5,128 nucleotides of DNA. Origin: Noviherbaspirillum sp. GTDB taxonomy: Bacteria; Pseudomonadota; Gammaproteobacteria; Burkholderiales; Burkholderiaceae. The notes beneath the pieces are model-generated. The model did not search any database, had not been told where the DNA came from, and was given only the letters and a program-made list of their open reading frames with translations. The DNA lies in assembly GCA_028292785.1 (NCBI GenBank), contig JAQGLQ010000429.1, positions 1 through 5,128 of the forward strand. The letters are read 5' to 3'. Shown in pieces: positions 1 through 5,128 of this stretch (position 1 is its first letter; each line of letters begins with the position of its first letter). A program made the position numbers and the translations under genes.

Positions 1-556
1 GCTGCGAAGTGAATTCATGCGCCTGTCCCGACTGGCTTGCGGTGCGCACCTTGAAATGAACATGTACCGCCCGGCCGGGATAGAAGCCGGGATAGATGGT
101 CTTGAATGTGGCCGTGCCATCGCGGCCGGTAACCTGATAGCCGCGCAGGAATTTCTTTCCAACTGTCGAAAACTGCGCATCTTTTGCATCGGAGTAAACG
201 CCGAGCGCGTCGCAATGCCAGACATCGACGATCGCGCCGGCGACGGGGCTGCACTCGCCGGCGCCAACCGCCGATACCGCGAACCGGAGCAGCAGCGACA
301 CCCCTTCCCTGACGGACCCATCCGCCGGATCGCTCCTGATGTCCGAGCGGTTCAGGCGTTCATCGACAAAATAGGGGCCCTCGGTCTGGGCCGGTGTTGC
401 GATGCATGAACGCGAAGCAGGTGCCGTGCCGGAAGAAACGGGCTGGCCGGATTGCCCGAATCCGGCCGGCGCGAACAGTGTCGCACCGGCCGCGCCGATG
501 AGATGGAGCATTTCCCGGCGCCGTGCGAACGGCGCATTGCCATCGTCGTGATGCAT
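1..556 (-). CDS. Intradiol ring-cleavage dioxygenase, Tat-exported, C-terminus cut by the window edge
   Basis: The family uses non-haem Fe(III) to split catechol-type rings between the two hydroxyls (protocatechuate 3,4-dioxygenase/catechol 1,2-dioxygenase fold). About 185 residues are present; the gene continues past the left edge. The N-terminus has a twin-arginine leader (R13-R14-E-M-L, then a hydrophobic stretch at about 19-33), so the product is probably exported folded to the periplasm. Family signatures seen are TPAQTEGPYF (54-63), DVWHCDALGVY (111-121) and PGFYPGR..HVHF (156-168). The expected iron ligands are Tyr121, Tyr159, His165 and His167, all present. The ATG at 556-554 is well fixed: GAGGAG lies 6 bases upstream and an in-frame TGA (562-560) excludes a longer form. 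It lies 98 bases downstream of the tri-haem cytochrome gene on the same strand. Substrate cannot be told; this single-chain exported subgroup is mostly uncharacterised. The family call is firm, the role inferred. Confidence 0.93.
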   Translation of the reverse strand, partial: MHHDDGNAPFARRREMLHLIGAAGATLFAPAGFGQSGQPVSSGTAPASRSCIATPAQTEGPYFVDERLNRSDIRSDPADGSVREGVSLLLRFAVSAVGAGECSPVAGAIVDVWHCDALGVYSDAKDAQFSTVGKKFLRGYQVTGRDGTATFKTIYPGFYPGRAVHVHFKVRTASQSGQAHEFTSQ

Positions 557-562
557 GTGTCA

Positions 563-568
563 CTCCTC
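563..568 (-). promoter_or_regulatory. Shine-Dalgarno site of the dioxygenase gene
   Basis: GAGGAG on the minus strand lies 6 bases before the ATG at 556. It is a strong ribosome binding site, and it suggests the dioxygenase is translated independently even if co-transcribed with the cytochrome genes. Confidence 0.75.
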
Positions 569-600
569 GGAAGTTGGATCTGCATCGACAGGCTACCAGC

Positions 601-637
601 GAACGAAACGGCGTGCACGGCTACCGTCGTTGCGTTC
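601..637. repeat. Imperfect inverted repeat in the gap between the tri-haem cytochrome and dioxygenase genes
   Basis: GAACGAAACGGCG (601-613) faces CGTCGTTGCGTTC (625-637) across an 11-base loop. Eleven of 13 positions pair by Watson-Crick rules; the exceptions are 606/632 and 611/627. No T-run follows on the minus strand, so it is not a standard intrinsic terminator. It could be an operator dyad, an mRNA processing or stability hairpin, or chance. The remainder of the 557-654 gap shows only the dioxygenase ribosome binding site and no convincing promoter. Confidence 0.45.
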
Positions 638-654
638 GGGTTTGGTCTAAGCCG

Positions 655-1941
655 TCAGTCGAGCGGCACGGTGCGATAGCGATTCACCTGCTGCGAGCTC
701 ACCATCGATCCGCGATTGCCCCAGCTATTGCGGATGTAGGACACCACTGCGGCGATTTCCTGATCGTCCAGCACCACGCTGAATGGCGGCATGCCATACG
801 GGCGGGGATTGCCCTGCGTGCTTGGCGGATAGCCGCCATAAAGCGTCATGCGGATCGGATTGACCGCCTGGTCGAGGAGGACGCCGCGGTTTCCGGCAAG
901 CGAGGGATAATGCGGCGGCACACCTTCGCCATTCGCCTTGTGGCATTCCACGCAATGTTTCTCGTACAGCGCGGCCCCGGCTTTCAGTATGCGGTCGTTC
1001 TCCGGACCGTTGCTTGGCGGCGTCGTCTCATGCGAGGGCTTGGCTGCCTGCGGCACCGATTTGAGGTACAGCGCCATCGATTGAACATCGTCATCGGACA
1101 GGTGCTGCAGGCTATGCAGTACCACCTCGGCCATCGGACCCGAGACCACGCCGCGCATGGAGACGCCGGTCTTGAGCAGGTGGGTGAGATCGGTCATTTG
1201 CCAATTGCCGAGCCCGGCCTCGGTCTCGGAATTGAGCGGCGGCGCATACCAGTTCAACATGGGAATCATCGCGCCGCTCAAGTCGCCTCTGCTTTCGCTG
1301 GCGCCGAGAATGTTGCGGGCGGTGTGGCAGGCGGCGCAGTGCCCCAGTCCCTGCACCAGATATGCGCCGCGGTTCCATTCGGCGGACTGGCCCGGTTCCG
1401 CCTCGTAGGTCCCCGGACGGAAATACAGGGCGCGCCAGCCCGCGAGCAGGATGCGGTGATTGAAGGGGAAGCGCAGCTCCGGTTCCTTGTTCTCCTGGCG
1501 CACTGCGGGAACAGTACGGAAATACGCATGCATCGCGTCCGAATCGGCGCGCGTGACCTTGGTGAAATTGGTATATGGGAAGGCCGGATAAAGCAGCTTG
1601 CCATCCTTCGATTTGCCGTGATGCAGAGCGCGCCAGAAATCGTCGGCGCTCCAGCTGCCAATACCGGTATCGTTATCGGGCGTGATGTTCGATGCATAGA
1701 TCGCGCCGAACGGCGTCTGGATGGCACGGCCGCCGGCGAACGGCGCGCCGCCGCGAACCGTATGGCAGGCCATGCAGTCGCCGGCCTGAGCCAGATACTT
1801 GCCGCGCGCGATTTGCTCCTGCCCGGTGAGCGCCGCTGCGGACGCAGCCGCGCCGCTGTCGGGCTCCCGCACGCCGAGGTAATAGATGACGCCGACGCCG
1901 ACGATGAGCAGCACGAGAATGGCGAGGAGAATTCTTTTCAT
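655..1941 (-). CDS. Tri-haem cytochrome c, alcohol/gluconate dehydrogenase cytochrome-subunit type
   Basis: A 428-residue electron-transfer protein with three c-type haem sites: CMACH (56-60), CAACH (202-206) and CVECH (330-334). Residues about 4-22 are a hydrophobic signal or anchor, putting the haems in the periplasm at the inner membrane. The three-domain layout and segments such as LYPAFPYTNFTK (117-128), NRGAYLVQGLGHC and YGMPPF (382-387) fit the cytochrome subunit that takes electrons from periplasmic quinoprotein or flavoprotein dehydrogenases and passes them to ubiquinone or an oxidase. Likely Met ligands are M270 (SGPMAEVV) for haem 2 and M384 for haem 3. At haem 1, Phe121 occupies the YPA-x-PY spot where Met might be expected. 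The ATG at 1941-1939 overlaps the TGA of the upstream cytochrome gene (ATGA), which supports this start over longer in-frame extensions and implies translational coupling. No catalytic dehydrogenase subunit is in the window, so its electron donor is unknown. Confidence 0.92.
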   Translation of the reverse strand: MKRILLAILVLLIVGVGVIYYLGVREPDSGAAASAAALTGQEQIARGKYLAQAGDCMACHTVRGGAPFAGGRAIQTPFGAIYASNITPDNDTGIGSWSADDFWRALHHGKSKDGKLLYPAFPYTNFTKVTRADSDAMHAYFRTVPAVRQENKEPELRFPFNHRILLAGWRALYFRPGTYEAEPGQSAEWNRGAYLVQGLGHCAACHTARNILGASESRGDLSGAMIPMLNWYAPPLNSETEAGLGNWQMTDLTHLLKTGVSMRGVVSGPMAEVVLHSLQHLSDDDVQSMALYLKSVPQAAKPSHETTPPSNGPENDRILKAGAALYEKHCVECHKANGEGVPPHYPSLAGNRGVLLDQAVNPIRMTLYGGYPPSTQGNPRPYGMPPFSVVLDDQEIAAVVSYIRNSWGNRGSMVSSQQVNRYRTVPLD

Positions 1942-2699
1942 CGCTGTCCCTCCGCCTGCTGCGAATAGCTTCCGCAAGATATGGGCAGCTTGCCTGCCGG
2001 CGACGATGCCGGCAGCGCGTTCGCGGGCGCGGGCTGCGACGACAGCCATGCGGCGGCGGCCGTGATTTCTTCGGGCGTCATGCGTCTGGCGATCTCGGCC
2101 ATGCAATCGGGCGCCGCGGCACGCCGCGCGCCTTCGCGCCATGCGCCGAACTGGGAGTTGATGTAATCGCGCGGCAGTCCGAGCAGGCCGGGAATGGTTG
2201 GCGCGACGCCGGTCAGCGCTTCGCCATGGCAGGCGACGCAGGCCGGGATCTTCCGCGCCGCATCGCCTTTCAGCACTAGCGTGCGCCCTTTGTCCAGTGT
2301 CGACTGCGGAAGATCGTGCCTCTGCGGCGGTGGATAAGGCGGATGCTGGTCCGCGAAAAACGTCGCGATCTCGCGCAGGTACGCGTCCGACAGATGCCGT
2401 ACCGTATAGATCATCAAAGGATATTGTTGACGCTGTCCGTCGCGGAAATTCACCAGCTGGTTATACAGATAGCCGGCGGGCTTGCCCGCGATGCGCGGAT
2501 AGTAGCCATCGCTGCTTGCCCTGCCCTCCTGGCCATGGCAGGTCATGCAGGGGGCGGCGCGCTGGGCGATCGAATCGAAGGGCGCCGGCTGAGAGGCTAC
2601 GGGCGCGGCCGCACCGATCGCCAGCAGACCGGCGCACAGGCGCGGTCCGAGCAAGGAGAATGAAAAAATTTCGAGAGCGCGTGCAGTAAAGCTTGGCAT
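1938..2699 (-). CDS. Di-haem c-type cytochrome, c4/c553-like, exported
   Basis: A 253-residue periplasmic electron carrier with two class I cytochrome c domains. The haem sites are CMTCH (51-55) and CVACH (154-158). Probable Met axial ligands are M96 (in QYPLMIYTVRHLSD) and M200 (in DCMAEIARRMTPEE). The phrase YYPRIAGKPAGYLYNQL is typical of the c4/c553 group. The N-terminus has a signal peptide (hydrophobic about 22-36, likely cleavage after VAS, residue 36). I chose the ATG at 2699 because it places the signal peptide at the N-terminus and has purine-rich GGAAGGA just upstream, although the spacing is short. In-frame ATGs at 2717 and 2759 would give longer forms (273 residues at most) with poorer leaders and no clear ribosome binding site. 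It is the first gene of the minus-strand group and overlaps the tri-haem gene by 4 bases, so the two are probably made together and may form an electron chain. Confidence 0.9.
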   Translation of the reverse strand: MPSFTARALEIFSFSLLGPRLCAGLLAIGAAAPVASQPAPFDSIAQRAAPCMTCHGQEGRASSDGYYPRIAGKPAGYLYNQLVNFRDGQRQQYPLMIYTVRHLSDAYLREIATFFADQHPPYPPPQRHDLPQSTLDKGRTLVLKGDAARKIPACVACHGEALTGVAPTIPGLLGLPRDYINSQFGAWREGARRAAAPDCMAEIARRMTPEEITAAAAWLSSQPAPANALPASSPAGKLPISCGSYSQQAEGQR

Positions 2700-2758
2700 A
2701 TTCCTTCCGCAGTTCATGATGGCATCCGTCAGCAGAAGCAGTCGCGATGGACGTTCCA

Positions 2759-2792
2759 TGTCGGACGAGCAAAAAGACCTAATTTTCCGACA
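2759..2792. repeat. Inverted repeat TGTCGGA-N20-TCCGACA, possible operator
   Basis: Perfect 7-base arms lie at 2759-2765 and 2786-2792 with a 20-base spacer. The right arm overlaps the proposed -10 element of the minus-strand promoter and the spacer covers its expected transcription start, which is where a repressor would sit. No regulator gene is in the window, and arms this short can occur by chance. Confidence 0.35.
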
Positions 2793-2810
2793 CCGATTTC
2801 ATTTCGGCAA
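2782..2810 (-). promoter_or_regulatory. Candidate sigma70 promoter for the cytochrome genes
   Basis: On the minus strand, TTGCCG (2810-2805) and GAAAAT (2787-2782) are separated by 17 bases, each matching the consensus at 4 of 6 positions. Transcription would start near 2775, leaving a leader of about 75 bases before the ATG at 2699. This is the best pair I can see, not a strong promoter. Confidence 0.3.
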
Positions 2811-2919
2811 TATCTTTTCCGCTTTTATCTCTTTCATCAGGACTGACCGGTGGTGTCATTAGTTCCGGCGGCCAGTGGGGATTACTGAGCAGGGACGGGA
2901 ATCGGGACAGGCGCGGCGA

Positions 2920-4980
2920 ATGACAATGGAAGCTTGTATCGGAAGCCATCGTTTTATAGGCCCGACTAATATCGCTGCCGTTTCAGCTGTCTCCTTGCTA
3001 TCTTCCGGCGCACCCAGCTTATATTTTGGAAGCGAGAATAAAATGTTCTATTCGTCCGCCGGCATGCCATCAATCCCACACGGAGTAAATACCGTGAACG
3101 AAGTCCGAGTCGAGGGACATGAGCTGATCGATATTCACCGAGCCTACCTCGACAGAATTGCGTCCGCGCTGAATCCTGCCTTGGCCCAAGTCCGATTGGA
3201 ATGGAATCGCGCCCGCTATGATGGCGGAATCGGCAAGCGATCTACCGAGCGTGCGAAAAATCTTCTCCGTGAGTGGTTTAAGGCAGCCGAGGAGGCAGCA
3301 GAGCCGGTGCGTGAGCAGCTTCAAAAGCTGTTGTTCGAGTATGAATCCAGCTTGAGCATCAAACTCCAGCAGTGCAAAGGGTTTTGGAAGCCATGTACCG
3401 AGTCCAACGAGATCAAGGAACTACTGCGGGAATATAACGATAATCATCGCGGGCAGGCATCAAATACCAATCGGGTCGAGTCTCGCCATGAAAGCTTGAC
3501 CAACCTGTCAGAACCTACCCAACCGAATATGGATCACGGCATCGCCGTCGACATCCCTGCTTTGTTTACAAGTCCCGATGCGAGCTTGGAGGAGCATTCC
3601 TCTTCCGTATCTGATCAATCGATCAATGAGCAACGCACTCGGGTCGAAGGGGAGGTCCTTTCGAGTTCGCGGGCGGAATCCCAGTGCATCCGCGAGCTGT
3701 CTTCCAATCGAGGTGGTGGCGCCAGTGAAACTCTAAGCAATTACAGGGAAGCGCAAATTCACGCGATCCATCCACGTACCTATCAATTAGTGGATTTAAT
3801 ACGGCCGCAATCCGCGTCTTGTGGACCGCCCAGACGCGACATCTGGCAAGGCCTGGTGGTGCCCACCCACGAGGAGCCACCGCGTTTTCTACTCGAACCA
3901 GATCGAGGTTTGGCCGACTTCCTGCGGCAGATCGCCGAACAGCAATACCCCTCTTTCCGTCCGCTCGCAAGCGCAACGCTCTCTGTGGAAAATATTCTGT
4001 TGCCGCTTAGGATGGAGCTGCAAAGGATAGAAGCGCATAGCATGAGACACTTACTTCCATTGAGCATCTCATCCGATTCATTTCTACGCCCTTTGGCCTT
4101 TACGGAAAATTCCTTAAGTAAAAGCATCACCGATCTGGGATTTCACGATAAGGCGCAGAAATGGGCAGAATATGAGGCAGAACGCTGGGCGAAAAGTTTT
4201 TCCGCCTGGCTGGAGAATTTGAACAGCACGGAAGATGGCCGCAACAATCAAGCCATGCTGAAGGAACACTTGGGAAAACTGCTCGATGCGATGGAAAAGG
4301 ACAGCGAGCTGCGCGCGCATTGCTTCGCCCGGGTCGAAGAATTCACATCCACCTGCCATGACAACATCACGTGGGGCCTGTTCGAGCTCACCGTCGACGC
4401 AAGAGACAGGGAAACCGAACTTGCCGACCTCACTTATGATGAGCTGGTTCGACGCGGCCGCGACATGTATGCCGTCAGCCTGATAAAACAGTCCGCACAG
4501 GCCAAGGGAAACGAGATCCGCAATACGACCACGTTCAACGAAGATCTGGAAATTGCACTTTACTATGCAATCGAATTAAAGGACATTCTTCCGCTCGACA
4601 TTCCTGTTCACGGGATGCGCTATGCCATGTCTGTTGCGCAGCATATCCAAGATACCGATATCGCCATGCTTCGAACGACTATTACCGGCATCCGAAACGG
4701 CAGCGAGTTAACGGATGAAATTCTGAACTTCATGTTGACATGGCCAGCGCTACAGAGAAAGTTGGATCTCAGGAAAGCGGCGGCACGAAAAGAAATCGAG
4801 GACGATGCGCAACGAAGAATCGCATTGCTCGACGCCGATCTCGACATAAAAGATCTGCCAAAGGTGGATGCGTATCAGAGCATCAGCGATGTCAGGCAAA
4901 CCGCGCTGCAGGAACTGGACCTTAGAGCGACCAAGGCATATCTCGACGAACTGCGCGCGCGCGGGGTGAATCCCGTATAG
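2920..4980 (+). CDS. NEL-type E3 ubiquitin ligase, probable type III secreted effector without leucine-rich repeats
   Basis: A 686-residue protein whose C-terminus (about 390-675) resembles the NEL E3 ligase domain of IpaH, SspH and SlrP effectors, which take ubiquitin from host E2 enzymes onto a catalytic Cys and modify host proteins. Visible landmarks: RPLAF (390-394); FSAWLENL; a helix ending LLDAMEKDSELRAHCFARV (454-472); the CxD motif C479-H-D481; GRDMY (513-517), matching IpaH GREMF; and the NEDLEIALYYAIELKDILPL...GMRY segment (540-568). Before it lie a helical, charged region (about 66-175), a Ser-rich linker (about 176-280) and an unrecognised segment (281-389). No LRR (LxxLPxLPxxL) is visible, although most known members have LRRs. 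There is no Sec signal; the Ser/Ile/Ala-rich first 40 residues suit type III secretion. The start is uncertain: ATG 2920 (AGG 8 bases upstream) is preferred over GTG 2875 (no ribosome binding site) and ATG 3043. Sampled GC is lower than in the neighbours, which suggests transfer. The NEL assignment is by recalled family motifs; targets are unknown. Confidence 0.87.
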   Translation: MTMEACIGSHRFIGPTNIAAVSAVSLLSSGAPSLYFGSENKMFYSSAGMPSIPHGVNTVNEVRVEGHELIDIHRAYLDRIASALNPALAQVRLEWNRARYDGGIGKRSTERAKNLLREWFKAAEEAAEPVREQLQKLLFEYESSLSIKLQQCKGFWKPCTESNEIKELLREYNDNHRGQASNTNRVESRHESLTNLSEPTQPNMDHGIAVDIPALFTSPDASLEEHSSSVSDQSINEQRTRVEGEVLSSSRAESQCIRELSSNRGGGASETLSNYREAQIHAIHPRTYQLVDLIRPQSASCGPPRRDIWQGLVVPTHEEPPRFLLEPDRGLADFLRQIAEQQYPSFRPLASATLSVENILLPLRMELQRIEAHSMRHLLPLSISSDSFLRPLAFTENSLSKSITDLGFHDKAQKWAEYEAERWAKSFSAWLENLNSTEDGRNNQAMLKEHLGKLLDAMEKDSELRAHCFARVEEFTSTCHDNITWGLFELTVDARDRETELADLTYDELVRRGRDMYAVSLIKQSAQAKGNEIRNTTTFNEDLEIALYYAIELKDILPLDIPVHGMRYAMSVAQHIQDTDIAMLRTTITGIRNGSELTDEILNFMLTWPALQRKLDLRKAAARKEIEDDAQRRIALLDADLDIKDLPKVDAYQSISDVRQTALQELDLRATKAYLDELRARGVNPV

Positions 4981-4988
4981 CTAGCTAT
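4977..4988. repeat. 12-base perfect palindrome holding both convergent stop codons
   Basis: ATAGCTAGCTAT contains the TAG of the NEL gene (4978-4980) on the plus strand and the TAG of the hydrolase gene (4987-4985) on the minus strand. There is no T-run and the arms are too short for a usual terminator, so any role in termination is doubtful. Confidence 0.6.
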
Positions 4989-5128
4989 CCATCGATATGC
5001 GCGATCAAGGGCAAGTGATCCGACGCCACCCTCGCCAGCGCAGTCCGATGTACTTCCACATGCACCAGTCGATGACGCGGCCGGATCCAGATGCGATCGA
5101 GCGCGAACACCGGCATGAAGGAAGGAAA
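4985..5128 (-). CDS. Endonuclease/exonuclease/phosphatase (EEP) family protein, C-terminal fragment
   Basis: Only the last 47 residues and the TAG stop are in the window; the gene starts beyond the right edge. The fragment contains FALDRIWIRPR (8-18) and RVASDHLPLIAHI (33-45), the closing motifs of the DNase I-like EEP superfamily. In that fold the Asp-His pair of S-D-H-L-P (5023-5015, D37-H38) is part of the metal-dependent phosphodiesterase active site. The closest type I recognise is the short bacterial hydrolase group that includes YbhP. The substrate (nucleic acid or phospholipid headgroup) cannot be judged from this piece. The gene converges on the NEL gene with 4 bases between the stop codons and no obvious terminator between them. 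Confidence 0.82.
   Translation of the reverse strand, partial: FPSFMPVFALDRIWIRPRHRLVHVEVHRTALARVASDHLPLIAHIDG

Larger units (their letters stand above)
2700..2919. promoter_or_regulatory. Divergent intergenic region between the cytochrome operon and the NEL gene
   Basis: This 220-base stretch is AT-richer than the cytochrome genes and must hold the promoters for both directions. On the minus strand there is a weak sigma70-like pair (2782-2810) and an inverted repeat over it (2759-2792). A pyrimidine-rich run spans about 2811-2837 on the plus strand. For the plus-strand gene I see no convincing type III regulon box: no TTCG-N16-TTCG (HrpB/PIP type), no GGAACC-N15/16-CCAC (HrpL type) and no rhizobial tts box. 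The best sigma70-like guess on the plus strand, CCGACA-N18-TATCTT (2787-2816), is poor. Part of the region (2875-2919) would be coding if the GTG start of the NEL gene were used. Confidence 0.55.

Noticed and set aside
523..1968. Long open frame (481 codons) on the plus strand, opposite the tri-haem cytochrome gene
   Set aside because: It is antisense to a gene with three clear haem motifs. Its His/Arg/Ala-rich translation has no recognisable domain, as expected for the complementary strand of GC-rich coding DNA.
1942..2142. N-terminal extension of the tri-haem cytochrome frame upstream of the ATG at 1941
   Set aside because: The extension is Arg/Ala-rich and overlaps the 3' end of the di-haem gene. 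The ATG at 1941 gives an immediate signal sequence and an ATGA coupling overlap.
2198..2689. Plus-strand open frames of 163 and 115 codons opposite the di-haem cytochrome
   Set aside because: They lie antisense to a gene with two CxxCH motifs and a signal peptide, and no protein family is visible in their translations.
2875..2892. N-myristoylation site (MGITEQ) at the N-terminus from the GTG start
   Set aside because: The Ser/Thr usually needed at position 6 is Gln, and the GTG start itself is doubtful.
2700..2919. Hrp/PIP, HrpL or tts regulatory box upstream of the effector
   Set aside because: TTCG occurs at 2803-2806, but no second TTCG lies 16 bases away. No GGAACC-N15/16-CCAC or tts-like sequence was found on the plus strand.
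3951..4128. Possible internal repeat in the NEL protein (SFRPLASATLS versus SFLRPLAFTENS)
   Set aside because: The similarity is only a short RPLA core with no matching spacing or further copies, so it is not enough to call a repeat.
3623..4130. Minus-strand open frames inside the NEL gene
   Set aside because: They overlap each other and the supported plus-strand reading frame, with low-quality translations and no domain or plausible ribosome binding site.

Overview
The window looks like a chromosomal segment of a high-GC Gram-negative proteobacterium. A betaproteobacterium of the Burkholderiales is my best guess, from the cytochrome and dioxygenase repertoire and from the presence of a type III effector-like gene. 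No rRNA or other taxonomic marker is present, so this is only a suggestion. Five protein-coding genes are supported: two incomplete at the window edges and three complete. I found no RNA gene, IS element, tRNA or CRISPR array.

Left part (1-2699, minus strand, read right to left): three genes for exported redox proteins. First is a di-haem, cytochrome c4/c553-like protein (2699-1938). Its stop overlaps the start of a tri-haem cytochrome c (1941-655) of the alcohol/gluconate-dehydrogenase cytochrome-subunit type, giving a 4-base ATGA overlap that implies translational coupling. After a 98-base gap with an imperfect hairpin comes an intradiol ring-cleavage dioxygenase with a Tat-type leader (556 to beyond the left edge). 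All three carry export signals, so they probably work in or on the periplasm. No catalytic dehydrogenase for the cytochromes is visible here.

Middle (2700-2919): an AT-richer divergent intergenic region with a weak sigma70-like promoter facing the cytochrome genes and an inverted repeat over it.

Right part (2920-4980, plus strand): a 686-residue protein whose C-terminal ~290 residues match the NEL (novel E3 ubiquitin ligase) domain of Shigella IpaH and Salmonella SspH/SlrP type III effectors, including the catalytic CxD motif (C479-H-D481). The usual leucine-rich repeats are absent. In their place are a helical N-terminal region, a Ser-rich linker and an unrecognised segment. Sampled lines of this gene have visibly lower GC than the cytochrome genes, which fits horizontal acquisition. 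It ends 4 bases from the convergent stop of an endonuclease/exonuclease/phosphatase-family gene (minus strand, cut by the right edge), and both TAG stops lie inside one 12-base palindrome. The LRR-less NEL protein is the item most worth following up.
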